Below are positions 9,373-19,044 of a stretch of DNA of 64,000 nt, piece by piece. Numbering within the stretch: position 1 is the stretch's first letter; the number at the start of each line of letters is the position of its first letter. The DNA is from Brachyspira murdochii DSM 12563. Lineage in GTDB: Bacteria; Spirochaetota; Brachyspiria; Brachyspirales; Brachyspiraceae. The stretch is taken from NCBI RefSeq assembly GCF_000092845.1, contig NC_014150.1:1240001-1304000 (forward strand). Direction: 5' to 3'. The position numbers were made by a program, and so were the translations under genes. A model generated the notes under the pieces. The model had not been told where the DNA came from. It made no database searches and saw nothing but the letters and a program-made list of their open reading frames with translations.

Positions 9373-11880
9373 ATGAGTGTAAGTATTGAAGAAAACGGAA
9401 ATATTAAATTAAAACCAAATTCTATTATTTTTTATGAAGGAGAAAAAGTACAAAATATATCTATAGTTACTAATGGAGAAATAGATGTTTATATATCTTC
9501 TAAAGACATATTGGGAATTGAAGATGAAAATGAAATTATGCGTTACAGCTGCAGGCTATTTTCAATACCTAAAAATATTATGATTGGTATTGGAAGCTAT
9601 AAAACTAATTCTAAATATATGTTTTCTTTCAAATCAAAAGATGATACTGAAATATATGCTGTAAAAACTCCAAATCAGGAATATGTTAAAACATTTTTTA
9701 AAGTTAATAAATCATACCTTACTAATTTATATCATTCTATAGCTTATGTTATCTTAAAATCTTATGAAGAATATATTAAAATAAAAAGAATTAATGATGA
9801 TGTGAAAATAATATCTTCAAATCTTGCTGTTATATATTTTAATTTGCAGCAGACTAAATCAAAAAATATAAAATCTGAAATGCTAAAAAAATACAAGGAA
9901 ACTTATGAAGATTCTATAAACTCAGGTTTTAACTTCCCTACTTCCTTTGACGTAGATTTTATAAGAGCTGATCACTCTGAAATATACATGCATAATAAAA
10001 ATCAGTTTGACGAAGAAGAAAATACTGAAAAACTAGAATTTGAAATTGATTATGTTAGAAGATTTTTAACTATGCCTAGAAATATTAAAACTCAATTCTT
10101 CTCATACGACACTAATATGAGTTTGGATGCATCGCATATGCTTTATGAAACTCTAAAAAAAATATCATCTTTGCTGAAAACAGAAATAGTTGAAGCTATA
10201 GAAAATATTTTATTTTTATCATCAAATGAAAGCGAATCATTGTTTGGAGAATATGTAAAAACAGCTTCTGAATTAGATAAACAAGGCAAGGATAATGATG
10301 TATGGGTTAAATATATAAGGTTTATGTCAAGTATCATAAAAGATATTTACAGCAAAATAAAAACTCAATATGATTATGACCTTAATATAGATACTGAGGA
10401 AATGGATTCTATATTAAAAAGAATCTCTAAAAATAATTATTCTGCAGATGAAATTAGTCCGGATATAGACGGTATTGATAATATAAAAGTTACTATAGGA
10501 TTTGAGGAACTTCCTAGTGAAGTAAAAGATCCTGCTAAAAAATTAATAGAAATGTCTGGAATTGATGAAAATAAAGCTAAAAGTTTTATGAAATCTCTAA
10601 ATGCATTTAGAAAATTGAGAGATAAATTTAGTACAGAAGACGATGTAAGAAAAATAAGAAGAGGTGTTACAACTGTATTCTTTGAAATATATAAAGAAAT
10701 AGCAAAAAGAGCTATAATAAATGGGGAAAACAGCAGACTTGTAAAAATGTTTCTAAACTTCGGATATATGGACGATCAGCTGCTTACACCAAATCAAATA
10801 ATGGATTTGTACGAAATTAAAGACAAAAGCAAAACAAAAAAAATAAATGTTTTCTATATAGACGAATGGCTTCAGAAAATATACGATAAAGAAGAACCGC
10901 CTTCTGTAAATGGATTTGGTCAGGACTACAGAGAAGCTTTAAGAGAATTAAAAAAACGAGGTACTATAAGCGATAAAGAACTTGAAGAGCATTGGGAAAG
11001 TTCTTCTAAAAGACTTGAGTATGAAGTTGAAAATATGATTGAAACTACTCATAGACTATGCTATGGTCAGGTTAGCGTATATTTCCCTATACTTCATAAA
11101 GATATGATTACAAAAGATTTTGAAAGAGCATTAATACGAAGAGATGTAATGGAAAAATCTATGAAAGATATTACAGATATAGATTTCTCTGCATTCTATA
11201 GAGAGGTATTATATAAAAACAAAGAATTAAATATAGAAAAAGAACTAGTTATGCAGGAAGTACTTCCTAATATAATACTTATGCCTACATTCGGTTCAAG
11301 AGCTATAATGTGGGAAGAACTTTCAAGCAGACAAAAAAACAGTACTGGAAGATTCTTATTCCCTATATTTACTTCAGAAGACTTAGAAGCTCTTCTTATA
11401 CCTACAATCGGGGCATTCAGATGGGAATTATGCAAAACTATGCTTGGACCTGCTTGGAATGATATTACTCAGATGTCTATTACTTCTGAATACAGCGATT
11501 ATGTTCAGTTCTATAAGAAAAATAGAAATTTGTCAGATGAAGCTAAAGAAAAATTAAAAATACAAATTAAAAAATGCAGAAACAATCTAAGAGAAGTATT
11601 TGTTTCAGACTACAACCTATGGATAAAATACGAAAGCAAAGGTATTATGCGTCTTAACAGAGTAGCAAGAGGTATATTATATAGACAAGTTCCTTTTGCT
11701 AAAAACATAAGAGAGGAACTAGCTAAACAGCCTATGTTCTCAGAGATAGCAAACAGATTTAAAAATATCAGAAGCAAAAAAGCTACAGAGCTTGAAAACA
11801 GATATTTTAAATTTACAAAAACAGGAAATCCTCTGCCTTATGAATTACAGCATCATATAGAGTTCTATAAAGATATGTAA
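9373..11880 (+). CDS. Large protein with cyclic-nucleotide-binding-like N-terminus
   Basis: An 835-residue, probably cytoplasmic protein. Residues about 10-120 look like a cyclic-nucleotide-binding (cNMP) fold: IKLKPNSIIFYEGEKVQNIS followed by IVTNGEIDVYIS matches the first strands of CRP-type domains. The phosphate-binding cassette itself is not obvious, so ligand binding is uncertain. I recognise no domain in the remaining 700 residues. They are helical and charged, with EMSGIDENKAKSFMKSLNAF-like segments and a more conserved-looking, Trp-containing block at about 590-790. No signal peptide or membrane segment. It stands alone between the rRNA promoter and a strong terminator. A spirochaete-type regulatory or structural protein is a guess. 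Confidence 0.8.
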   Translation: MSVSIEENGNIKLKPNSIIFYEGEKVQNISIVTNGEIDVYISSKDILGIEDENEIMRYSCRLFSIPKNIMIGIGSYKTNSKYMFSFKSKDDTEIYAVKTPNQEYVKTFFKVNKSYLTNLYHSIAYVILKSYEEYIKIKRINDDVKIISSNLAVIYFNLQQTKSKNIKSEMLKKYKETYEDSINSGFNFPTSFDVDFIRADHSEIYMHNKNQFDEEENTEKLEFEIDYVRRFLTMPRNIKTQFFSYDTNMSLDASHMLYETLKKISSLLKTEIVEAIENILFLSSNESESLFGEYVKTASELDKQGKDNDVWVKYIRFMSSIIKDIYSKIKTQYDYDLNIDTEEMDSILKRISKNNYSADEISPDIDGIDNIKVTIGFEELPSEVKDPAKKLIEMSGIDENKAKSFMKSLNAFRKLRDKFSTEDDVRKIRRGVTTVFFEIYKEIAKRAIINGENSRLVKMFLNFGYMDDQLLTPNQIMDLYEIKDKSKTKKINVFYIDEWLQKIYDKEEPPSVNGFGQDYREALRELKKRGTISDKELEEHWESSSKRLEYEVENMIETTHRLCYGQVSVYFPILHKDMITKDFERALIRRDVMEKSMKDITDIDFSAFYREVLYKNKELNIEKELVMQEVLPNIILMPTFGSRAIMWEELSSRQKNSTGRFLFPIFTSEDLEALLIPTIGAFRWELCKTMLGPAWNDITQMSITSEYSDYVQFYKKNRNLSDEAKEKLKIQIKKCRNNLREVFVSDYNLWIKYESKGIMRLNRVARGILYRQVPFAKNIREELAKQPMFSEIANRFKNIRSKKATELENRYFKFTKTGNPLPYELQHHIEFYKDM

Positions 11881-11906
11881 TAAGACAGTAAAAAATCGTA
11901 CTAAAT

Positions 11907-11944
11907 AAAAGGGCTTGAATTAATTTTCAAAGCCCTTTTTTATA
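11907..11944 (+). terminator. Terminator of the 835-residue gene
   Basis: AAAGGGCTTG and CAAAGCCCTTTTTT form a stem ending in a T-run, 27 bases past the stop codon. Confidence 0.9.
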
Positions 11945-12706
11945 AAACTTATATTAAGCATAATAAAAAAATAAATTAAAAATTGTTATATTGTTATACC
12001 TAGAAAAATTATACTAACATCATAGTAATTATAACATTTAAGCGAGCCTGACATAAAGGAAGCAGACTTAAAGTATTGCAGTAATTTCTAAAGTCTGGAA
12101 AAGCTGAATAAAAAAATTATGAAAAATTAATTATGAATTATGCAAAGAAAAAGAGGGAAATATATTTTTATACTGTTATTTTTACCAAATATATTAAAAA
12201 TTATTCAAAAACAAATTTTCTTAATACACAAAATTACGGCTTTGGACAATTGATTGAAATTAATAATTTGTAATTATACTTGAAATATTCATAATAATAA
12301 AAATTATATAATTAATTCCGGAATTATGTTTGAAGCATTACACACAGAAATGGTATTTTCATAAAAAATATTAAATACATTGCTTATATATTTTTTTAAA
12401 TTTTTACAGTAATTATAGTATTTATAAATTAATATTTATTATTTTTAATCTATAATAAAAAAACATAAAGATAAAACAATAAGTTTATACACCAATATAT
12501 AATAATACAGTATATTACATATAAAAATTTAGCTTATATTAATAATATTACAATAATAAAAATATTATTTTCAAGCAAATTATTTTTTTTTCGATATTTA
12601 ACGCAGGAATTATTAATACTAATATTCATAACTATACTTGCAAAAAAAGTCATAAATTGTTAAAATATATGCAAGTAATTATAGTTTGAAAAAAGAGTAT
12701 TAAAAA
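11945..12706. other. Non-coding gap of about 760 bp
   Basis: Very AT-rich. No ORF with a ribosome-binding site was found. The only GC-richer patch, about 12040-12115, contains a CAGACTT ... AAGTCTG hairpin (arms at about 12065 and 12100) and an AAGGAAGCAG motif. It could encode a small RNA, but no promoter or terminator frames it convincingly. Confidence 0.4.
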
Positions 12707-13174
12707 ATGAGACTTGACTATATAAGACCATTTACAGATGCCTCCAATGAAATACTTCAGAATTATCTAAAAAATGGTATCAAAACTAGCGATATAACTT
12801 TAAAAGGTGATTTTGTCAATGCTTCCGGTATTATAGCAATAGTAGCATTGTCAGAAGATATAGTCGGGCATTTTATAATTGATATGGAAATAGAAACAGC
12901 AAAAAAAATAGTTTCTATAATGAATGATAGTGAAGTAAAAGATATTGATAAGTTATCATTATCCACAGTACAGGAGCTTGTTAATTTAATAGCAGGACTT
13001 GCTGTAACAAAATTAGAAAAGGACGGATATAACGTTGATATATCGCCGCCTGTTATAATGAAAAGCAAGAATTTAGAAGTTTCGATAAGCGACTCGGAAT
13101 TTCTTCATATAAAATTAGATACCTCTATTGGCGATTTTAATATATTAGTTGCCGTAGAATCAGAAAAGGAGTAA
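12707..13174 (+). CDS. cheX: Chemotaxis phosphatase CheX
   Basis: A 155-residue CheX/CheC-like protein that dephosphorylates CheY-P in spirochaete and Thermotoga chemotaxis. The catalytic E-x-x-N motif is present in QELVNLIAG (E90, N93), inside the long helix where the family carries it. The N-terminus MRLDYIRPFTDASNEIL is also typical of CheX. It lies 6 bp before a cheY-like reading frame and is followed by cheR, so the three form a chemotaxis operon. Spirochaetes depend on CheX to end the CheY-P signal that reverses the periplasmic flagella. The ribosome-binding site is weak (AAAGAGT). Confidence 0.93.
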   Translation: MRLDYIRPFTDASNEILQNYLKNGIKTSDITLKGDFVNASGIIAIVALSEDIVGHFIIDMEIETAKKIVSIMNDSEVKDIDKLSLSTVQELVNLIAGLAVTKLEKDGYNVDISPPVIMKSKNLEVSISDSEFLHIKLDTSIGDFNILVAVESEKE

Positions 13175-13180
13175 ATAAAT

Positions 13181-13603
13181 ATGTCTGACATTAATACAAA
13201 AGAAGCTGATGGTATAAATGAATTTGGAAAGCCATACAAAGTTCTAATCGTAGATGACTCTGCATTCGTTGTTAAACAGCTGCAGCAAATTTTTGTATCT
13301 GAGCAGTACAATGTAGTAGGAACTGCATAAAACGGAGAGGAAGGCGTACTTATGTATAAAGAATACAAGCCAGACTTAGTAACTATGGATATTACAATGC
13401 CAAAAATGGATGGTATTACAGCTTTAACAAAAATAATAGAATATGATAAAAATGCCAAAGTAGTTATGGTTAGTGCTTTAGGTAAAGAAGATATGGTTAA
13501 AAAAGCCCTTCTAGCAGGTGCTAAAAACTATATTACAAAACCTTTAGATAGAAAAAAAGTTCTTGAACGTATTAAGATGGTTCTTACAAAAAATAAACAA
13601 TAG
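13181..13603 (+). pseudogene. cheY: CheY response regulator interrupted by an in-frame TAA
   Basis: The frame from the ATG at 13181 encodes a complete receiver domain of 140 codons, but codon 50 is TAA (13328-13330). Both sides are well conserved: the acidic pair in KVLIVDDSAF (D25, D26), then after the stop NGEEG, the phospho-acceptor in LVTMDITMPKMDG (D70), S98 in VMVSALG and K120 in YITKP. A Gln, Glu or Lys codon is expected at position 50, one base away from TAA. The 3' part could restart at the ATG at 13352, but that product would lack the acidic pocket. It may be a true pseudogene, a recent mutation, a sequencing error or a read-through codon. Its place between cheX and cheR argues the gene is normally functional. 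Confidence 0.85.
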
Positions 13604-13626
13604 TTTTTTTACTTATTCTGGAATAA

Positions 13627-14448
13627 TTGATTTTGAATGAACTAAAACTAACTGATAAACAATTTGATCTATTTAGGGATTTTGTATATAGAGAAAGCGG
13701 TATATGTTTTAATGTTATTAATAAAATTATTTTAGAGTCACGCATTGCATCTTCTATGAAAGAGAGAAATCTTGATAAAGTAGAAGACTATTATAAACTT
13801 GTATCTTCTAACAAGGAAGAACTTAGAACTTTTTTAGATAACATTACTACAAACCTTACAAAATTTTTTAGAAATGAACCTAATTTCAAATTACTTAAAA
13901 ATTATGTTCTGCCTAGAATATTAAAAACAAAAAAAATAGGCGAACAAATAAGAATTTGGAGTGCAGGCTGCTCTACCGGTGAAGAACCATACTCTATAGC
14001 TATAACTTGTTTAGAAACTCCGGGAGTTAGAGAGCAAGATATTAAAATATTTGCAAGCGATCTTTCTCTTAATTCTTTGGTTGCCGCCAAAGAAGGAAGA
14101 TACGAAGCCCATAAAGTGGAAAATGTTCCAGAAGACTATTTAAAAAAGTATTTTGACAAACTGCCGTCCGGAGAATATGCAATAAAAAGTAATATAAAAA
14201 AACTTATTACTTTCGATTATCATAATTTAAGACATAGAGGCAGCCAGACAAATATGGACGTTATTTTTTGCAGGAATGTACTTATTTACTTTGATAATGA
14301 ATCTGTAAAACTTACTGTCAATAGATTTTATGATATATTAAATGAACATGGATATTTATTTATAGGACACAGCGAATCTTTATTTGGGCTTGATACCAAA
14401 TTTAAATTTAATAATATAGATAATTCCATAGTATACACTAAAAATTAG
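13627..14448 (+). CDS. cheR: Chemotaxis protein methyltransferase CheR
   Basis: A 273-residue CheR that methylates glutamates of chemoreceptors using S-adenosylmethionine. The N-terminal helical domain covers about residues 1-75. The SAM-binding core follows with IRIWSAGCSTGEEPYSIAI (motif I), FASDLS (ribose-binding acidic residue) and DVIFCRNVLIYF. These are all standard CheR signatures, and the length is normal. The start is a TTG at 13627 giving MILNELKLTDKQF; no in-frame ATG fits, and the upstream signal (CTGGA) is weak. It lies 23 bp after the interrupted cheY frame. Confidence 0.95.
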   Translation: MILNELKLTDKQFDLFRDFVYRESGICFNVINKIILESRIASSMKERNLDKVEDYYKLVSSNKEELRTFLDNITTNLTKFFRNEPNFKLLKNYVLPRILKTKKIGEQIRIWSAGCSTGEEPYSIAITCLETPGVREQDIKIFASDLSLNSLVAAKEGRYEAHKVENVPEDYLKKYFDKLPSGEYAIKSNIKKLITFDYHNLRHRGSQTNMDVIFCRNVLIYFDNESVKLTVNRFYDILNEHGYLFIGHSESLFGLDTKFKFNNIDNSIVYTKN

Positions 14449-14459
14449 GAGTTTTTTTG

Positions 14460-14867
14460 ATGTTTATGAAAAGAAATGAAAGTACGGAATCTAATTCTAT
14501 TATAGGCGAAGGTTCATACTTCAAAGGAGAATTTACATTAAACGGTACTTTGAGAGTTGACGGCTGTTATGAAGGCGAAAAACTAGAAGTTGATAATGTA
14601 TTTGTAGGTCAAACTGGAAAAATAAAATCTAATATAAAAACTGTATCTGCTGTTATTGAAGGTATAATTATAGGAAATATAGAGGCCAAAAACAGAGTTA
14701 TGCTTATGCCTACAAGCAGAGTACTTGGAGAAATCAGAACACCTGAACTTATTATACAAAATGGTGTTATACTCGAAGGATTATGTATAGTTGCCCCAGA
14801 CCCTCTTACTAATCCTAAAGAAACTATACTCTCCTTATATGATAACGGATCTGGAAATAATAACTAA
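14460..14867 (+). CDS. Bactofilin (polymer-forming cytoskeletal protein)
   Basis: A 135-residue bactofilin. The centre is a series of short beta-helix rungs (GEFTLNGTLRVDGCYEG, VFVGQTGKIKSNI, AVIEGIIIGNIEA), which polymerise into filaments that scaffold cell-wall and shape proteins. Start ATG at 14460, 8 bases after AGGAG; an in-frame TTG directly before it is not needed. It sits between cheR and a TPR-mreBCD group, consistent with a role in cell shape or flagellar-pole organisation, but that is inference. Confidence 0.9.
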   Translation: MFMKRNESTESNSIIGEGSYFKGEFTLNGTLRVDGCYEGEKLEVDNVFVGQTGKIKSNIKTVSAVIEGIIIGNIEAKNRVMLMPTSRVLGEIRTPELIIQNGVILEGLCIVAPDPLTNPKETILSLYDNGSGNNN

Positions 14868-14884
14868 CGGATTATGTAAATATA

Positions 14885-15826
14885 ATGCCTTATCTATATA
14901 ATGTTGAAAAAAGAATTAGCATACATATTATCATAATAACCTTAATTGCTGTCCTAGGCATTATTGCAGTTGCTTATCTGTTTACCTCTAACTATATAGA
15001 AAAAAAAAGATTGAAATCTATTTATAATTATATGGCATTAGAGGACTACAATAATGCATCTTTTATATTTAATGAGCTTTATACTAAAAGACCATTAAAT
15101 AAAAATATACTCATCACTGGAATAGATTTATACTATGATATACTAATAAGATCTGATAAAAATGATATTATTACTTCGGCAAGTCAAAATATTATACGAT
15201 ATGCTAAGCAGCTTTTATTAACTTCCAAATTTATAAAAAATAAAAAAATCATATATCAAAGACTCGGATACAGCTATCAAAGACTTGGACATGCTTATTA
15301 TATTGATTCTTACAAAGCATATATAAATGCGGTAAATGACGGGGATAATAGAGTATCAACTACTATAGAACTATCAAAAATATGCTATGAAATAGGACTA
15401 TATAAGGATGCTGTAAAATATTTGGAAGATGCTATTGACAGAGAAATAAGAGAAAACAGCGAAAAGTTTATCAATATGGAATTATACTATGAACTTGCTA
15501 ATGCATATGAAGGGGATAAAGATTATACTAAAGCTATACAAATATTATCATCTATGGATGGTAAATTTAATAATAATTATATGCTGGAAGCAAGAACTTA
15601 TTTCAAATTGGGAGAATTATACTACAGACAGGGACTATATAAAGAAAGTGAATTTTTTTACAAAAAGACTTTAGAGATAGATGACAAAAATCCAGATTTA
15701 TATTATAGTATAGGAACATTATATTTAGAAACTAAAAGAAGAAATGAAGCTATAAAAATGTTTAGAGAAGCTATCAAAATAGATAATTCGTATAAGCCCG
15801 CTAGGGATATATTAAGGAGATTGTAA
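14885..15826 (+). CDS. Membrane-anchored TPR protein
   Basis: A 313-residue protein with one N-terminal membrane anchor (about residues 15-34) and a long helical region that ends in clear tetratricopeptide repeats. Recognisable repeats include [40 protein letters not shown] and [20 protein letters not shown] (residues about 200-300). TPRs are protein-interaction surfaces. It ends 5 bp before mreB and is probably co-transcribed with it, so it may link the MreB elongation complex to other proteins. No specific orthologue recognised. Confidence 0.82.
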   Translation: MPYLYNVEKRISIHIIIITLIAVLGIIAVAYLFTSNYIEKKRLKSIYNYMALEDYNNASFIFNELYTKRPLNKNILITGIDLYYDILIRSDKNDIITSASQNIIRYAKQLLLTSKFIKNKKIIYQRLGYSYQRLGHAYYIDSYKAYINAVNDGDNRVSTTIELSKICYEIGLYKDAVKYLEDAIDREIRENSEKFINMELYYELANAYEGDKDYTKAIQILSSMDGKFNNNYMLEARTYFKLGELYYRQGLYKESEFFYKKTLEIDDKNPDLYYSIGTLYLETKRRNEAIKMFREAIKIDNSYKPARDILRRL

Positions 15827-15831
15827 TAAAA

Positions 15832-16857
15832 ATGTTTAACTGGTTATATAATATGTTCTCAAGTGATATGGGAATTGATTTAGGTACAGCTAATACTTTA
15901 GTATATGTAAAAGGAGAAGGTATTGTTTTGGCTGAACCTTCTGTAGTAGCTATAGAAAAAAGTACGGGAAATGTTATTGCTGTAGGAAATGAAGCAAAAA
16001 GAATGTTGGGTAAAGTGCCTAACTCTATAGCAGCAATAAGACCTATGAGAGACGGAGTTATTGCAGATTTTGAAACTGTTGAAAAAATGATAAGATATTT
16101 TATAAATAAAGTACATAATAAAAGAACTTTAGTAAAACCAAGAATAGCTATAGGTATTCCTACTGGTATTACTGAAGTTGAAAGACGTGCTGTTAGAGAA
16201 AGCTGCGAACAGGCTGGGGCTAGAACTATATTTTTAATAGAACAGGCAAGAGCAGCAGCAATTGGTGCTGATATGCCTATTAATGAGCCGCATGGAAATA
16301 TGATTATAGAAATAGGAGGCGGTACCACTGAGGTTGCTGTACTTTCGCTTGGAAGTATGGTAAGAAGTGCTTCTATACGTGTGGGAGGCGATGAGCTTGA
16401 TGATGCCATTATCAAATACATGCAGAGAACTCATAACCTCTATATAGGTGAAAAAACTGCTGAAGAGATAAAAATAAATATTGGTCATGCTTATAAGGGC
16501 GATATATCAAAAACTATGGACATAAGAGGCCGCGATTCTGTATCCGGACTTCCTAAAACTCTTACAATTAACAGTGCAGAAATTAAAGATGCCATAGCTG
16601 ATATATTGATAGAAATATTAGAAGCTGTAAAATCTGTACTTAATCAGACTCCTCCAGAAATTTCTGCTGATATTGTAGAAAGAGGTATTGTTATGAGCGG
16701 AGGTACTTCACTTCTTCCGGGTTTTACTGACTTAATATCTATGGAAACCGGAGTTCCAGTAATTCTTGCTGAAAGTCCGCTTACATGCGTCGCTATAGGA
16801 TGCGGAAAGTTTATAGAAGAGACTAAAAACTTAAAAAACTATAGAAGATACTCTTAA
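15832..16857 (+). CDS. mreB: Rod-shape determining protein MreB
   Basis: A 341-residue bacterial actin that organises side-wall peptidoglycan synthesis. The N-terminal [26 protein letters not shown] holds a short amphipathic membrane-binding helix and phosphate loop 1. Further signatures are [34 protein letters not shown] (phosphate 2) and [14 protein letters not shown] (adenosine). Length is normal. It begins the mreB-mreC-mreD order seen in most rod-shaped and helical bacteria. Confidence 0.97.
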   Translation: MFNWLYNMFSSDMGIDLGTANTLVYVKGEGIVLAEPSVVAIEKSTGNVIAVGNEAKRMLGKVPNSIAAIRPMRDGVIADFETVEKMIRYFINKVHNKRTLVKPRIAIGIPTGITEVERRAVRESCEQAGARTIFLIEQARAAAIGADMPINEPHGNMIIEIGGGTTEVAVLSLGSMVRSASIRVGGDELDDAIIKYMQRTHNLYIGEKTAEEIKINIGHAYKGDISKTMDIRGRDSVSGLPKTLTINSAEIKDAIADILIEILEAVKSVLNQTPPEISADIVERGIVMSGGTSLLPGFTDLISMETGVPVILAESPLTCVAIGCGKFIEETKNLKNYRRYS

Positions 16858-16906
16858 AGTAGGAAAAGTTATAAAACTTTGATTAATATATCCGATACTC
16901 ATAGGC

Positions 16907-17791
16907 GTGAAACTTTTTTTAAAACATAAACTTCTTACTTTGTACATTCTGCTAAACCTCATAGCAGCTATGCTTATGGTATTAAATAGAAGTAATTTTG
17001 CATTCAATTTACAGTCTATTTATGCACTTGGTGTATATCCTATTCAAAGTGCTACCAAAAGCGTTTCAAGAGCTTTTGTATACCTATATACAAGCATAAC
17101 AGACATATTTACATTACAAAGTCAAGTACAGGTATTAAAAGACAGAATAGCAGAATTAAGCGGGGCTGCCTTAGAATACGAACAATTAAGTGCTGAAAAT
17201 GACAGATTAAGAGCATTACTCAATGAAGCTCCTACCGATGAATATGCTTTGGAATATGCTGAAATAGTTTCTAAAGATCCTCAGAACTTCTACACTACTA
17301 TTGTTATTAATAAAGGAAGTGCACATGGTATAGTGGTAGGAATGCCCGTAATATCATATCAAAATGGATACAAGGGCTTAGTGGGTAAAGTAGTTGAAGT
17401 AAGAAGATACAACAGCAGAATACTTTCATTAGTTGATCAAAGATCTCAAATATCTGTAATGCTTGAAAGCTCAAGAACTACTGGTATTATGGTTGGTCAA
17501 AGCCCTAAATCCACACAAACTCATCTTCAGTATATAGATTTGCAAATGGACGTTGAAGAAGGAGAGCGTGTAGTTACAAGCGGTATGGGAGGTGTTTTCC
17601 CAAAAGGTATATTAGTAGGAACTATATTCAAAGTAGAAAAGAAAAACTACGGACTTTTCCATGATCTCTATGTTGAGCCTGCTGTTAATTTCTCTACTTT
17701 GGAAAATGTTTATGTCATAAAAAAAGTGCCGGACCAAGAAATAATTATGCTTGCAAATGAAGAAGATGAAAATAATGGAGAGACAAAATAA
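16907..17791 (+). CDS. mreC: Rod-shape determining protein MreC
   Basis: A 294-residue membrane-anchored periplasmic protein: short cytoplasmic N-terminus, one transmembrane helix (about 10-28), a coiled coil (about 70-110, LQSQVQVLKDRIAELSG) and the double beta-barrel domain with INKGSAHGIVVGMPV and GMGGVFPKGILVGTI. It links MreB to the wall enzymes. The start is GTG at 16907; no closer ATG fits. Its stop overlaps the start of mreD by one base (TAATG), indicating translational coupling. Confidence 0.93.
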   Translation: MKLFLKHKLLTLYILLNLIAAMLMVLNRSNFAFNLQSIYALGVYPIQSATKSVSRAFVYLYTSITDIFTLQSQVQVLKDRIAELSGAALEYEQLSAENDRLRALLNEAPTDEYALEYAEIVSKDPQNFYTTIVINKGSAHGIVVGMPVISYQNGYKGLVGKVVEVRRYNSRILSLVDQRSQISVMLESSRTTGIMVGQSPKSTQTHLQYIDLQMDVEEGERVVTSGMGGVFPKGILVGTIFKVEKKNYGLFHDLYVEPAVNFSTLENVYVIKKVPDQEIIMLANEEDENNGETK

Positions 17792-18333
17792 TGAAAAGGG
17801 TTATAACCGTTATTATTACAACATTAATACTTCTTTTAATACAGTCATCTCCAGCCTATGATTTAATAAGAGTAGCACTTGGAGCAAAGCCTGATTTACT
17901 TTTAATATTTTTAGTATTCATATCATTTAGGTATGGATCTTTTGACGGTATAATATATGGTTTTATTATAGGGCTTTTGCAAGATATAGTGTCAAGCGGT
18001 ACATTTGGTTCTTATGCTATAATATTTTTAAACATAGGTTTCTTTGTTGGTTTCTTCAATACTAGAATATTCATCAAACAAATTGCCGCTGGAATATTCG
18101 TAACTTTAGTTGGTTATTTAATAAAAATTATAGCCTTATTTTTAGTAACTTCTATATATTCAGATCTTTCAAATGTTGCTGTATTGATAAGAGCTGAACT
18201 TTTAGTGGGACTTCCTCTTACTGTTATACTATCCTCACCTGCTTTTATACTATTTGAAAAAGCAGCTCCTATAATATACGATAAACAAGGCATACACGTT
18301 GATGACAGCACAACAAAAGAATACAGCGAGTAA
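17791..18333 (+). CDS. mreD: Rod-shape determining protein MreD
   Basis: A 180-residue protein with about five transmembrane segments, placed directly after mreC with a one-base overlap. GAKPDLLLIFLVFISFRYG and GFIIGLLQDIVSSGTFGSYA match the conserved MreD core. It completes the membrane part of the elongation complex. The penicillin-binding protein 2 and rodA genes that commonly follow are absent here; a CYTH gene follows instead. Confidence 0.92.
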   Translation: MKRVITVIITTLILLLIQSSPAYDLIRVALGAKPDLLLIFLVFISFRYGSFDGIIYGFIIGLLQDIVSSGTFGSYAIIFLNIGFFVGFFNTRIFIKQIAAGIFVTLVGYLIKIIALFLVTSIYSDLSNVAVLIRAELLVGLPLTVILSSPAFILFEKAAPIIYDKQGIHVDDSTTKEYSE

Positions 18334-18338
18334 TAATT

Positions 18339-18887
18339 ATGTCTTCAAACTCTGAAATTGAAATAAAAGCATATGTTAGAGACTTTGACTCTGTATTAAA
18401 TTTCCTATACAAAAATTCTAAATTCAAAAAAAGATATTTTAAAAAAGATATTTACTATGCAAAAGAAAGTGATATAAAAAATAAAAATATAAAAACTAGC
18501 GGCTGCATAAGACTTAGAATAGAACATGGCGGATATACATTTTGTTCTAAAGATAGGGTATTAATTGACGGTGTAGAAGTTAACGAAGAGAGAGAATTAA
18601 AAGTAAGCAAAAAAAAAGCAAGATTTATTATTAACTTTTTATTTCAAATTCAAAAATACAAAGAGTATGTTAGAAAAGAAAAAAAAGGCTATGCTTTCAT
18701 ATATAAAAATGCTTTGGTAGAAGTTTCAAAAATAAAAAATTTGGATAATTTTATAGAAATTGAATTCTTAAACTCTGATAATTCCGTAGAAGAACAAGTA
18801 TCAAAATTGAAATCAATATTAAATGAAATAGGTATAGATGAAAAAGATATAGAAACAGAAGCCTATATTAATTTACTTTCAAAATAA
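18339..18887 (+). CDS. CYTH domain protein (class IV adenylate cyclase/triphosphatase type)
   Basis: A 182-residue CYTH-fold protein. The hallmark ExExK motif is at the N-terminus (EIEIK, residues 6-10). It is followed by the basic and acidic strands expected for the triphosphate tunnel: CIRLRIEHGG, FCSKDR, NEERELKV and FIEIEFL. Members hydrolyse inorganic triphosphate or thiamine triphosphate, or form cAMP as in CyaB; the activity cannot be chosen from sequence. It starts 5 bp after mreD, so it is probably in the mre operon. A cAMP-making role would fit the cNMP-like protein at 9373, but that link is speculative. Confidence 0.87.
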   Translation: MSSNSEIEIKAYVRDFDSVLNFLYKNSKFKKRYFKKDIYYAKESDIKNKNIKTSGCIRLRIEHGGYTFCSKDRVLIDGVEVNEERELKVSKKKARFIINFLFQIQKYKEYVRKEKKGYAFIYKNALVEVSKIKNLDNFIEIEFLNSDNSVEEQVSKLKSILNEIGIDEKDIETEAYINLLSK

Positions 18888-19044
18888 AAATATAATGCTT
18901 ATTATTTTGAAATAGATAGTATATGATAGTATTTTTATATCAAATACCTATTATATGTGATAAAGTATTATTGCTATATAATAAAAAATCTAATATAATT
19001 GTTTATTATACAAATAAAACAAATAAAATTATAAAGATTAACAT

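Noticed and set aside
12045-12115. Possible SRP RNA: AAGGAAGCAG motif inside a pairing TTTAAG/CTTAAA segment
   Set aside because: The partner strand GUCAGG and the GGAA-type tetraloop of bacterial SRP RNA are missing; CCTGAC stands in its place. The motif match is probably chance.
13352-13603. A separate 83-residue gene for the 3' part of cheY
   Set aside because: It lacks the acidic pocket and first helix of the receiver fold; it is better read as the downstream part of an interrupted cheY.
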